A stretch of DNA of 38,550 bases from Catenaria anguillulae PL171 (taxonomy: Eukaryota > Blastocladiomycota > Blastocladiomycetes > Blastocladiales > Catenariaceae), in contig MCFL01000225.1 of the NCBI GenBank assembly GCA_002102555.1, positions 1-38,550 of the forward strand, in the 5' to 3' direction. Position 1 is the stretch's first letter. Every line of letters begins with the position of its first letter. Positions 8,735 to 19,547 of the stretch are shown in pieces. Made by a program: the position numbers and the translations under genes. Below the pieces are notes generated by a model that made no database searches, was not told the origin of the DNA, and saw nothing but the letters and a program-made list of their open reading frames with translations.

Positions 8735-10351
8735 ATGAATCACTCTGAATCCCACACTGACCCTGCGCATTCGGTTGCCGAGCAACTTGACCAACTCCCA
8801 AGTGCGCGAGAGCCCCACGCCCGCACCCTCCCCGACATTGCACCCTCGCTCGACGACACACTTGTGCCTGTTGGTGAATCTGAGCCAGAACTCGTCATGG
8901 ACGTCGATGTTGCACCCGACGACAGCGAAGACGATGGCGATGGCGACACCAGCGACCCTGGCCAAGGCTCTTCCCCAAAGCCCAAACCCGAGTCGGACCT
9001 TGTCCTTGTCGCCACATGGAATGCGAAAAAGATTACCTTGTGCTTGCCGAGCACAGCGACCATCGAGCATCTCAAGCTCCACCTCGAACAAGAAACCTTG
9101 GTTCCTGCACACCGCCAAAAGCTCGTGGGCCTCGTCAAGGGCCGCCTGCCTGCCGACCACATTGTCCTTGGCACGCTCGATTTACCCCCACCAAAGGGCA
9201 CCTTACCCGGCCCGTCGTTTCTCATGATGGGCACAGCGGATGCAAACCTGTTCAAGGATCCCAGCAAGTTGTCAACGTTGCCGCACGTGTTGAATGATTT
9301 GGACGATGGAACCGTGGACGATTTCGAGCCGACGGCAGGGTCGGCCGCGTTGGCGATTCGCAAGAGCTCAAAGATTCAGCAAAAGCTCATGCTCTATGTG
9401 GAAAAGACGACCATTTCCGTCATCAATCCCCCGCGACCGGGAAAGCATTTACTCGTGTTAGGTTTGTTTACGCGCGCCAATGGCCTTGACATCTGCCTGC
9501 CTTGGTGTGTCTGACTCTGGGTGACGCATGTAGACTTGGATTACACCATCTTTGACTGCAAGGCCTTCTCTCAAAACCAAATGGATTTGCTGCGTCCCGG
9601 CACCCACGAGTTTCTTGTACGTCCCAAGGTCCCTCTTTCTACGTCTGCACTCACTCACTCACCCACTCGGACCAATGTATAGTCGGCCGTCTACCAGCAC
9701 TATGTACGCTCGCCCAATAGCCACATGCCCGACCGTCCAATGTCTCACGCTTTGTGTCTGCCAATTAGGACATCGTCATCTGGTCGCAAACACATTGGGC
9801 TGCCCTCGAAGCCAAAGTCACTGACATGGTACATGGACATTCCATGACTGAATCTCTCATGGGAAGATACCTGCCCATGACTCACCTCCACTTTGGTTCG
9901 TCACAGGGTCTCATCTCACACCATCATACCAGCTCTCATTTGTCCTCAACAAGTCGTCCATGTTTACCATTGTTTCAAAACTCAAGGACCGATCTCTCCA
10001 GCATCAAGTCAAGGCGCTCGAAATCATTTGGCGCAAGTTCCCCGACCGCTGGTCGCACCGCAACACGGTCCACGTTGACGATCTCGGCCGCAACTTTGCG
10101 CTCAACCCAGGCAACGGGATCAAAGTGTCGCAGTGGCGGCTAACCGACGAGTCCAAGCAGCAAGATCGCGAGATGGGCTTGTTGACAAAGTATTTGGTGC
10201 ATTTGCGAGCTGTACCAGATGTGTCGGCAGTGGACCACAAGGTACATATGTTCGTTCGACTGGAGCATGATGGATAACAGCTGTTGACAGTCCTGCATGT
10301 GTTCTTGTGCGTGCGTAGAAATGGCGGTCCATTGCCAAGCGGCTGCCTTAG
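8735..10351 (+). CDS. UBLCP1: ubiquitin-like domain CTD phosphatase (proteasome phosphatase)
   Basis: UBLCP1 is a nuclear Ser/Thr phosphatase of the FCP/SCP (HAD) class that acts on the 26S proteasome. The ubiquitin-like domain spans roughly residues 88-170 ('LPAHRQKLVGLVKGR'-like core and 'FLMMGTADANL'). The phosphatase domain starts at 'KHLLVLDLDYTIFD', the DxDxT catalytic signature, and later shows 'DIVIWSQTHW' and 'VHVDDLGRNFALNP'. Proposed exons are 8735-9461, 9534-9616, 9683-9703, 9769-9828, 9907-10241 and 10319-10351, about 419 residues, with the expected C terminus 'DHKKWRSIAKRLP'. Exon 3 is a 21-nt micro-exon encoding SAVYQHY, which matches the spacing of human UBLCP1 ('HEFL-xxxxxxx-DIVIWS'). 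Intron 4 with canonical GT (9829) and AG (9906) leaves the next exon one base short of the family frame ('GSHLTPSYQLSF'), so that junction is either non-canonical or carries a one-base error. An acidic Ser/Asp-rich leader precedes the ubiquitin-like domain. Confidence 0.88.
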
Positions 10352-11118
10352 CTTGACCCGTTCCGATATGTTGCGATACTTCAGGCAGCCCACATGTCTC
10401 TCATCTCTTGATCCCTCCTCACACGTTCCTTGACTCTTTCTTTATCTCTACGGGTGCGTTGCGGCACCGTTGTCCGTTGATTCAGCCTCGTCTTGGCAGT
10501 TTCCCCATGTATCATTTTTTTTGTCACTTCTCTCGCATAACGCGGCAGCCCCCTCATCCTTCCTCTGTGTGTCATTGTTCCCCGTCGTCCACTTTTTTTT
10601 TGTCTTAAATGACGTTTCATTGACATATCTCTGCTCACTCCCGTCACTCGATTCGTTTTTTTTTAACCGTTGCTGCCTAGTACCGCTACCTGGGGGTTTC
10701 TCGTGGTACTGACCACTTTGTCAGTGCATTGTTGGACCTCCAATTTGCCCGTGACTGGATCCGTGTGAGTATCCGAGGTCGACTCGAGACGGTATTCAGT
10801 TCTTTTGTAAATACAATCCAACACGATCCATTTGACGGCACAAATTGTAATTCAATACTGGATTGGAATCCTCTGACGCGTCCAGTCGTCGTCAGTTTTC
10901 CCACTGACATGAATGGCACGAACAGATCACCCTCTACTTTAAAAGGAGGTGGTGCTACAAACTACTTGAAAGAAGCGGTATGAATTATAGAGGACACTCT
11001 TGCTCACTCCTTGCAATCGCACCTCCTGAACTGCGACTGAATCGGACAAAAAGGCTGCCACGCTCCAAGCGAGCCAATCCGATCCGACTGACCCATTGCC
11101 AACGATCCATCCTCCATC
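10352..11118. other. intergenic region with orphan exon-like segments
   Basis: This 767-bp gap lies between UBLCP1 and the coiled-coil gene, both on the + strand. Much of it (10400-10670) is pyrimidine-rich with T runs, like a 3' region. Two segments resemble exons. One, 10681-10764, follows a good acceptor (TGCCTAG) and precedes a GTGAGT donor, and would encode 'YRYLGVSRGTDHF...QFARDWIR'. The other, from 10926, follows AACAG and reads 'ITLYFKRRWCYKLLER'. The phases agree across a 161-bp intron. I could not find a start exon or a family, so no gene is called. Confidence 0.35.
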
Positions 11119-14031
11119 ATGGAACGCTCGACTACATCCATGCAACACACTGTTGCCTCGGCTCAGAAGCGCAAGCAATTCAGTAGCGACAACCCCACCG
11201 TGTCCAGAGCTGCAGACATTCCCCCCAATTTGAGTTCGACCGGCCAAGCGCAGCACGACGACGACTTAAGCACGAGTGCTGGTGACACCTTCAGCTATCT
11301 GCTTCGACCCGAGGACAATAATCAGAAAAAGAGCCGCCCAGACGTAGATTCACGTCCAGTGGAAGACGACCCAGCACTACAGTCGGCTGGACAAGAAATG
11401 ACAGCGCACAAGTTGTTGTCGCGTCAAACAACACTGGCATCTGCAACGAGCACGGCCGTACCAACTCCAACGCCAACTCGTCGCCAAGCTCCACGGCCAC
11501 CCATCCCACACCGTCACCAGTCCGCACCCTCACATGTAACAAGCGATACACACGCTGTTGCGAGCGATTCTAAAGACATGATGATTCCAGCCGACCCATT
11601 TGCCGACTCGCCATCCACCTCACCGACGGCGGTCCAGCCAGATCTGTTTGACCAGCTGCGTGACCTCATGGCCAACGTCAGCAACTCGGAGCTGATTGCC
11701 GCCAAACTGGCCGAGGTAACGGCCGCAGCAGGTTCCAATTCGCCAACGCCTCTCAGCCCGCCTCCAACCGCGACGGAGCCACATTGGCATTCTTCAGCGA
11801 CACATCGTCGCCCGATTCCGCCTCCGCTTCGACTCGCTCATGCGCATGCCTCTTCGTCAACTCCGCCAAACACGGCCACGTCTCCGCATTCGTGGTCGGC
11901 CAGATCCGTACCTCCTCCCACAAGGCAATTGTCGAGCACAAGCACCTACCAACACAAGACAGCGAACGAGCTAGAGCTGCCGCACCATCCGCCACCTCCT
12001 ATCCCACCGTCTCCCGCCGCCGCCGTCGCTGCATCTGTTTCAGGTTCCGCCACTACTCGCTTCAGAGGCAGATGGCTTTCACCCCCACCCGTCACTCCAG
12101 CACGTCAAGTCTCTGGGTCGCCATTGGCAGGCTCAAATGACCATGACGCGTTCAAAGTGTCTGCACTTGCTCCTATGCAAGCCCAGGATCACGGCCATGT
12201 CGTTTCGCCCTCGTCGCTTGCAACGTCCATGTCCTCGTCGTCCTCTTCTGTATCGTCGGCGGCGGCTCGCGGCCAGGCAAATAGTGGCAAACCTCCCTCG
12301 CCGTCGGCAAAGGACCGGAAACGTGCGACTTCTTCTGGTGCACTGGCAACAAGCGCGGCGGCGTTGCGCGAGCAGCAAGTCAAGCGGTACACGTCTAAAC
12401 TTGAAAAGGAAAAAAAGGCATGCATCCTCGTCCATGATCTTGTGTGTAGGTTTGCATGCGCTTTCGCTCACGCCTCGTCCTGATGTCTACAGAACCTGCT
12501 CGACCACATCCATCACGCGTCATCCACAGCACACTCACTCTCGACCCTTCTCTCGCAAGCCCACGCGCACAACGACGCACTATTGCGTACGCTGGAAGAC
12601 CGCGAGCTTGCGCTGCACGCGTCCGAGCGGACGCTCGCCAAACGCGATCGTGACGTCGGCCAGCTTACCGCGCAGGTCAAGGGGGCACAGGCCGAGGTGG
12701 CCACGTTGATGGCGCGGTTGGAGCAGACGACGGGGTTGTTGAATGAGGTGCAGATGGTTGCACAACAGCAAGTTCAGGCCATGGCCGAGGATCGCGATGT
12801 GCAAGTTGCGAGTGTCAAGGCCGAGGTGGTAGAGGTAGGGCAGAAGTGGCAGGAGGCGGTGAGAGAGGTGGAGGCGAGGCTGGCGTGCAAAGATGCGGCG
12901 CTGGCGGTGGTGCAGGCGCAGAGGAGGGAGGTGGTGGAAATGTGGGGCGGCGCTGTCAAGGCCGTGGTGGGCATGGTGCACGCGGGCGAAATAGAAGGCG
13001 TGGAGATCGGGCAAGTCGAACTCGGCAGCGGTGGGAATGATGCTATTGGCGAAGAAGATTTAGGCTCCGTATTGCGCGCGGGCATGGTAGTTACCGAGTG
13101 GCTGACAAGGGCATGCGACCAAGTGGCAGCAGCGTACAGGGATGTGCGCGGACAATTGCACGCGATGACCGAATCGGCCAATGCAAACAACACGCGCATT
13201 TCCCAACTCGAATCTGAGCTTGCTCAAACCGCCGACCAACTCACCTCAACTCGAGCCGAACTCGCCACCCTGCAATCCGCCGACTCTGAACTCACTGGAT
13301 CATTGCGCACCCAACTCGCAAACGTCACTGCCGACCGCGACTCGTTGCACGCAGAACTGACTGTCCTGCGGCACCAGCTCGCCGCCACCGCCAACGAGCG
13401 CGACCACGTCTCTACTGACCTCGCCCGTGTCCAAACCGAGCTCGCCGACGCCAAATCCAACCAAGCGCGCATGGCGGGCGACCTGAACATGGCGAAAAAG
13501 CTGCTAGAAGCCGAACGCAAGTACCGCCGCGATCATTCCGCAGTGCAAGCCGAACTGGCCGACGTGCAGAGCCAATTGACGCAGGTGCAAGCCGAGCGCG
13601 CCGCCGACCAGCAGCAGCTGGCTGATGAACAGAGTCGGCGCAAGGCAGAGACGGGTCAGTTGATGGCGGCTGTGGTCGAGGCTCAGAGGGAGGTGGCGCA
13701 GTTGAGGGAAAAGCTCGCCTTGGTTCAGGGCGGGGACGGGCTCTTGAGGTCGGCGTCCCGGCCCGCGTCGCCGGCGGCGGCGAGTACGCCGACGACGCCA
13801 ATGGCGGTACCGCCGCCCTTGTCAACTGCGACTGCGAGTGCAAAAGGCAGGTATGCAGGCGGACTGGGAGGACTCGACAGTGGCGACAGTCATGGAATGA
13901 CGACTTCGTCGCCCGCGGACAGCTTGTCGTCAACGATTGCGCGTTTGCAGCAGCGCTTGAATCGGAGCGGCAACGGCGAGTTGGGGTCTGCCACTGCTTC
14001 GCCAACCTCAGTGAGAGCGGCTGGCATTTGA
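11119..14031 (+). CDS. coiled-coil protein of unknown function
   Basis: Two exons, 11119-12441 and 12493-14031, joined across a 51-bp intron (GTGTGT..CTACAG), give 953 residues. The phases are exact, and the junction 'KEKKACILVHDL-NLLDHIHH' continues a helix. A stop lies ten codons upstream of the chosen ATG. Residues 1 to about 420 are Ser/Thr/Pro-rich and probably disordered, with a short helical island near 'LFDQLRDLMANVSNSELIAAKL'-type sequence around 170-200. From about 425 to 870 the protein is a nearly unbroken coiled coil, rich in A, E, Q, L and R, with heptads such as 'LTSTRAELATLQ'. The C-terminal 80 residues are again Ser/Thr/Ala/Pro-rich. I recognise no enzyme or named family. A cytoskeletal, tethering or polarity role would suit the architecture but is only a guess. 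It converges with the glutamine synthetase gene. Confidence 0.78.
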
Positions 14032-14394
14032 CATTGGCACAGCCTCTCCCGCGCGTGACGGTCGCCGTTCTACTTTTCTAATTAGCATTTGCCTGTCATT
14101 CGCTCTCATCATTGCCTCTCCCTCCCTCCTTCACATTACAACGAGAAGGGTCTGGGCCAGTAAACACATTGAGCAGCGGATCATTGCAAGATATAACAGG
14201 TGTATTCTTTTATGTGCACAACAATATTGACATGAATCGACTTCCGTCGATTATGGGCGAGACAAACCGGGAGAGACAAGCTCGACCAACTTATCCACAC
14301 AGGGACGAGAAACAAAAAGATTCCACATTAAAAACAAAGAGAGGAAAAGGGGTGGATCGCAACAACCAATCGCCCCGGGAAAGAAAACAAGGAC
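14032..14394. other. convergent 3' intergenic region
   Basis: A 363-bp gap between the stops of the coiled-coil gene (+) and the glutamine synthetase (-). It contains A-rich stretches on the + strand near 14310-14345 and should hold both 3' untranslated regions. I see no gene in it. Confidence 0.6.
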
Positions 14395-17260
14395 TTAATG
14401 GAACAACAAGTCGGTGTACTTGGGGATGGGCCAGTACTTGTCGGCAACCTTTTGCTCAAGGGCATCCGCGTGCGTGCGCACCTCCTCCAAGGCGGGGACA
14501 ATCAAGTCACTGGCCTTCTTGGCTTGCTCGACAGGCTCGGCCTCGGCAAACACCGTCTCTGCGGCCTGCTCGAGGTGGGCCGTGGCCGTCTTGAGCGAGG
14601 CCAAAATCGGGGTGATGGCCTTAACGGCATCCACCTCGGGGGTGGCATCGCACCCAGCCGACTTGAGCGAGTTGATGGTGTCGGCAAGCGACTTGCGGTA
14701 CTCGTACACGGCGGGCAAGATGGTCTGATGGATCATAAACTTGAGCGTGTTGGCCTCAATCAAGAGGTCCTTGGCAAACCGCTCAACGAGCACGTGGTAA
14801 CGCGAGTGCAGCTCGTCGTGCGTAAAGACACCCGTCAGCTTGGTGAGCATGTTGGCGTTGCCCTCGGCAAGCAATTGCGCGTACGCATCGGGCACAGCCT
14901 TGATGTTGAGCAAGCCGCGCTTCTCGGCCTCCTTGACCCAGGCCTCAGAGTAGTTGTCGCCCTCAAAGCGGATGGCCTTGGTCTCCACAATCAAGTCACG
15001 GATCACGGCAAGCACGTCGTCCTCGGAGGCAACGTGGCGGCCGGCCATCTTGGCCTCGAGGCGCTTGGACACTTGGTCGAGGGCCGAGGCAACAGCAGCG
15101 GTGAGCATGGCCACGGGGAACGAGGGCGATTGCTTGGAGCCGACGGCACGGAACTCAAACTTGTTACCAGTGAAGGCAAAGGGAGAGGTACGGTTGCGGT
15201 CCGTCAAGTCACGGTTGATTTCGGGCAACACGGCAACCTTCAAGTCGAGCACGGTACCGCCGAGCTTGATGGTCGACATGTGCGGGACCGAGAAGTTGCG
15301 AATGGCGCGCTTCTCCTCAATGGCCGTCAAGACCTCGGTGAGCTGCTCACCCAAGAAGGCCGAGATGATACCGGGCGGGGCCTCCTGAGCACCGAGACGG
15401 TGCAAGTTGGACGACGACGAGATGGCGCAGCGCAAGATGCCCTGGTGCTGCTTGACACCGAGCAAGGTGGCGAGCAAGAACACGAGGAAACGGTAGTTGG
15501 TCTCGGGCTTGACGGTGGGGTCGAGCAAGTTGTCGCCCTGGTCGGTCGACATGGACCAGTTGCAGTGCTTGCCCGAGCCGTTGATGCCCTTGAAGGGCTT
15601 CTCGTGGAAAAGCACCTTGAGCTTGTGGCGGTGCGACACTTGGTGGAGCACGTCCATGATGAGCAAGTTGTGGTCAACGGCCACGGTCGACTCTTCAAAG
15701 ATCGGGGCCACTTCGAATTGCTGCGGGGCAACCTCGTTGTGGCGGGTCTTGACGGGCACACCGAGCTTGATGAGCTCGAGTTCGGCCTCGGACATGGTGG
15801 CGAGCACGCGTGACGGGATCTTGCCAAAGTAGTGATCCTCAAGCTGCTGGTGCTTGGGAGGCACAGAGCCAATCAAAGTACGGCCAGTGAGCTTGAGATC
15901 GGGGCGGAGCGAGTAGAGCGACCGGTCAATCAAGAAGTACTCTTGCTCGGTACCCAACGTGGTGTAAACACGGTTCACGTTCTCGCCCAACTGACGCAAC
16001 ACCTTGACGGCCGAGCGCGAGAGAGCCTCGTTGGCGCGCAAGAGCACAGTCTTCTCGTCAAGGGCTTGGCCATTGTACGAGATGAAGACGGAGGGGACAT
16101 AGAGAGTGGCGGTGCCCTTGAGCGCTCCAGGGCGAATGAACATGGGCGAGGTCGTGTCCCAGACAGTGTAACCACGGGCCTCGAAGGTGGTACGCATACC
16201 ACCCGAGGGGAAGGACGACGCATCGGGTTCGGATTGGAGAAGCTGCGAGCCCGAGAAGGCATCAATGGCGGTGGTGTCGTCGTTCGAGTACTTGAGTGTC
16301 AAGAAGGCTATTGTTGGTTTGGTTTGGAATGTGCGAATCAGTCAGTATGGGGCAAAATGGTTAAACTGGCTCGTTTCGTGCGCGTTTCCGCCTTGGACCG
16401 CTTGATCGGCCAATGCCGGGAGCGTCCCCGGGTGCCGGAAGGCCGACAAACAGCCTGATACAGCCCGGTTTGAGGAGCCGTCGCGATCCCTCACTGCGGC
16501 ACCAGAAGCGGGCGTCATGACCAGCAGATCATGGACAAAATGGGCGGTGAGGGAGACAGTTCAGAAAAATCAAACACGCACCATCGTGCTTCTCGGCGGT
16601 CGAGCCGGTTTGGGGCTGGAACCAGTGGGTGTAGTGGGTCGCCTGTGTTGCCAAAACATGGCGGGACAACGCAATCGGTCAGGAAACCCGTGTGCCTGCA
16701 CTAGTCAAGCCAAACGGCGACAAACGGACGTACACCGCGATCTTGGGCCCAAACACGGACGGCGTGAGCAATGGCATCGGCAGTGATCTTGTCGAGCGAC
16801 TGACGGCCACGCATCTGTTTGAGGCAGGCAACATGGAACAGTCCAGATTGGGTCAGTATCAGTTTTTTTACTTCATTATTTTTTCGCTGGCAAGGATCGG
16901 ATTGATGGTTGCCACCGCGGCCAGTGCCGCGAACTGGGCAGTTGCAACCAGTTTCACTGCCAACGTGATCAGCGCGAGGAGGTAGCTCAAATCATCGATC
17001 GGCTCATGGCGGCGGCGGCGACGGCCGGAGAGGCAAGGGCAGACGACGTGAAAGCGATGGGACGGACGGACCTGCTTGATGAACTGAGCGTAGACGGGCT
17101 TGGGGAGCGCCTTTTGGAGCTGGGGCAAGCCAAACACGTCCTGGCCAAAGAGCTCCGAGGCATAGATGGAGGCACCGTGCTGGTCGGCGGGCCACTTGAC
17201 TTCGCGCGGTTGGTGGCCGACAACGCCGAGGATGGCTTCGGTGCGAGCTTGCTGGGACAT
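14395..17260 (-). CDS. glutamine synthetase, type III
   Basis: Type III glutamine synthetase makes glutamine from glutamate, ammonia and ATP. Four exons fit: 17260-17072, 16814-16734, 16642-16582 and 16307-14395. They total 2,244 nt (747 residues plus stop) with matching phases 0, 0 and 1, and the length suits the roughly 700-750-residue GSIII family rather than the 350-residue GSII of most eukaryotes. Family features: 'ELFGQDVFGLPQLQ' in exon 1, 'ATHYTHWFQPQTGSTAEKHD' at the exon 3 end, 'SSFPSGG', 'YTVWDTTSP', 'LGTEQEYFLID', 'RHNEVAPQQFEVAP', 'NGSGKHCNWSMST', 'FEFRAVGSKQS' and the C-terminal 'WPIPKYTDLLF'. The start MSQQART is preceded at a suitable distance by a TATAAAGG box, and reading further upstream would run into that box. 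Introns are 257, 91 and 274 bp. GSIII is typical of bacteria and occurs in amoebae, diatoms and some chytrid-like fungi, so its presence points to an early-diverging fungus. Confidence 0.93.
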
Positions 17261-17366
17261 GGTGAGGGTTGGGTGGATGACGTGGGAGGAGGGGACGGAT
17301 CGCTTGCTGTGAAGCCGAGAAGAGCCAGTCTTGAAGATGAGAGAGATTGGACGGGGGTGCGCCCGA

Positions 17367-17374
17367 CCTTTATA
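17367..17374 (-). promoter_or_regulatory. TATA box of the glutamine synthetase gene
   Basis: On the minus strand the sequence reads TATAAAGG, 107-114 bp upstream of the ATG at 17260. A start of transcription about 30 bp downstream would leave an 80-nt leader, which supports 17260 as the start codon rather than the in-frame ATG further upstream. Confidence 0.5.
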
Positions 17375-18195
17375 GCAGCCACGACTGGGCACTGGCTTGC
17401 GAGTGGAGCGGTTCTGTGCCGCCCCGATTGAGACGCGTCGGCGGGTCTCTTGTCGTGTGCACCGCGATCCTGGCCACTTTTTTTTTCACCATCCTCTCCT
17501 GCCTCTGTCTGCCGTCGGCGAATCGTTGACAAAGGTGGCACCCACCCGCCGTTGCCTCCTTGCAATTGATCGCCTCCCTCGAGCTCACAACTCCGACTCA
17601 ACTTGCTGTCTCGCATGAGGTGGCACCGAGCTCATTCGCAGTTGGTTATGATAGCGAAGCGGGTGTGTGTGACTTTTGTCTCGCGCAACGGTGTGATGCA
17701 GCGGTGTCAACCACCGTTTCGCAGAAGCAGTTTGCCAAAACTCAGCGATCGATCGACGCGTTCCTATCTTGCCTCATCACGTGTGGCTTCCCAGCCCCGA
17801 CGCGTCCGCATCCAACCGCTCACTCCCGATCTTGTCTCGCACTTGTCTCCGCCATTTTCACAGACCAACAAAACCCCCAGACTCCAGCGAAGCGGTATCA
17901 ATGATTGCGCCCAGCTGCCGAGTCGGGCCGTGGCCGGATGTGCTGGTGGTACAGTATGAACGAAAGACGGAAAAGGGAACAAACCGGCGGGCGGATTTCG
18001 ACGCACATGCAAATGGGCGTTAGTTTGGTCTTGTCTCGGCACTGGCCCCAACGAAATCGATGACTAGATCGTCCTCTTCCGAGGCGACTGGCAAGAGAGG
18101 TTGGAGAATTGCCAATGTGATGCTGCTGGCTGCCGGTATCTGTCATGTGTACGTAGCCGATCTGCCTTGTGCGGTCAGCCCAGCGGCTTGACGAC
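17375..18195. other. upstream region of glutamine synthetase; no gene seen
   Basis: About 820 bp between the glutamine synthetase promoter (-) and the tRNA-Leu gene (+). Short reading frames occur on both strands but none shows a domain, a signal peptide or convincing splice signals. I take it as regulatory and spacer DNA. Confidence 0.5.
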
Positions 18196-18202
18196 TATAT
18201 AA
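18196..18202 (+). promoter_or_regulatory. upstream TATA-like element of the tRNA gene
   Basis: TATATAA begins 39 bp before the tRNA-Leu 5' end. In some fungi, fission yeast for example, such an upstream TATA assists RNA polymerase III at tRNA genes. Position and sequence fit that role here. Confidence 0.45.
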
Positions 18203-18234
18203 TCAAGGTTGAATGACACAAAAATCAACAACAT

Positions 18235-18316
18235 GTTCAAGTGGCCGAGCGGTCTAAGGCGGCAGCTTCAGGTGCTGTTCTCTTCGGAGGCGCAGGTTCG
18301 AACCCTGCCTTGGACA
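18235..18316 (+). tRNA. tRNA-Leu(CAG)
   Basis: A complete class II cloverleaf can be drawn. The acceptor stem GTTCAAG pairs with CTTGGAC (one G:U), followed by discriminator A. The D arm is GCC..GGC, inside the A-box TGGCCGAGCGG. The anticodon stem GCAGC/GCTGT encloses the loop TTCAGGT, giving anticodon CAG. A long variable arm follows (TCTC..GGAGG), and the T arm GCAGG-TTCGAAC-CCTGC contains the B box. The long variable arm and discriminator A are typical of leucine. There is no intron, and CCA is not encoded. Confidence 0.95.
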
Positions 18317-18322
18317 TTTTTT
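18317..18322 (+). terminator. RNA polymerase III terminator
   Basis: A run of six T immediately follows the discriminator base of tRNA-Leu, the usual polymerase III stop signal. Confidence 0.8.
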
Positions 18323-19547
18323 ATGTTTTGAGCCCCTGCAAAAGTCGAAGCATGTTAAGCTTTTGATCCACCACGCCAAAAAGCTCGTCGTTGACTTGAT
18401 TCGAGTCCGGTTTGAGGTTGCCCATTGAATACTTGCTGACTATCCGCAGTGACGCAGTCATTTTTCTCCATCCCAGACTCCGACAGAATCCCGAACTCGT
18501 TTCAAGACATATTTACTTACGGCGTTGCTTGAGGCCGGAACAGGGAACATGCGCATACACGCTTTTCCCCAAATTCGTGTCGCCAAGGCGGCGGTAAACA
18601 ATGTCGGCTTTGGCTGGTTTGATCTCTTCGCGGCCGCTTTGGCAATGGTGCACTGGACCGCTGGTGACCAACATCTGGTGTTTGCTCATACCCATACTTT
18701 TTCCACACCGGATACCTACTGGTGTCGCCCCAAAAGCGGTCACAATCCGTCACCAACCCTCTTTCGATCCACCAGCAGCCGCCGCCGCAGGTCTCACCGC
18801 CTTACGACACCGCCGAGGGCGACGCGTTTGCGTATTTGCATTGGTGCCTCAAATGTCTCAACTTGATGATGGCGCGCGTTTCAGTTGCAAATGAAATCAT
18901 TTCGCCGTACTCAAATGCTACATGCTCAATCGCAATATCCGCCAGGGACCGGCGCCGGCCACGTCATTTCAAATACATGCCTGCGCCACTATGCATGGGA
19001 TCCGCCATGTATGGTGATCGGTGTTTGGCCCTGCCGATGCCGCCAGCTCCACCCACACATCATCAAGCTCGCTACCTGTGCCGCTGCCTCCCTCTGACGC
19101 AGATTACCCTATACCACCCTCCGCAAGGCCGGCGCCAGGCCATGAAGGCCATGCGCATTTTGCCGAGCTTTGCGTTTGCTAATGCACATTTGATACATAT
19201 ATGGCTCATCAAAAGTTGGGAAACATTTGAAACATGCAACGTTTGCAGGATCTGGAGGAAAGCTCCAATGCATGATCCATCCCATCGAACCGTAACTCTA
19301 CAGCTAGCCGTCGCGTAAATCGACTCGTCGCATCAATGCAGGCCTGACGGCTGTATTGAAGCTCACCCGGGCAACAACTCTGGCTAGTCGGTGGCAGAGT
19401 TCTCGTCCTGACCCGCCTCAACTTGAGGGATGGGGTACAAATACCGACCCGACCCCCGACAGTCTTCACCATTGACTCGGACACTCAGACAACAGTTTTC
19501 TCCCACCGTCGCCTTCACCTTACCGCACACCAAACATAATCTCAACC
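18323..19547. other. 1.2-kb region without an assignable gene
   Basis: No frame here can be tied to a family. A few stretches look weakly coding, for example 'PPYDTAEGDAFAYLHWCLKCLN' and onward near 18790-18900 in one + frame, and a Ser/Pro-rich run near 19045-19130 in another. They do not join by clear splice sites. It may hold an unrecognised, intron-rich or decayed gene, or only spacer. The last 150 bp must serve as promoter for the small secreted protein gene, and GGTACAAATA near 19434 could be a weak TATA element. Confidence 0.35.

Noticed and set aside
10729-10983. Similarity of 'QFARDWIR' to Sec61 gamma
   Set aside because: Only about eight residues resemble the Sec61 gamma helix. The following residues do not match its conserved RCTKPD segment, and there is no membrane helix.
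14398-15813. A 471-codon open frame on the + strand
   Set aside because: It lies fully antisense to the conserved type III glutamine synthetase exon. Its Gly/Leu/Val/His-rich composition is what the complementary strand of GC-rich codons produces.
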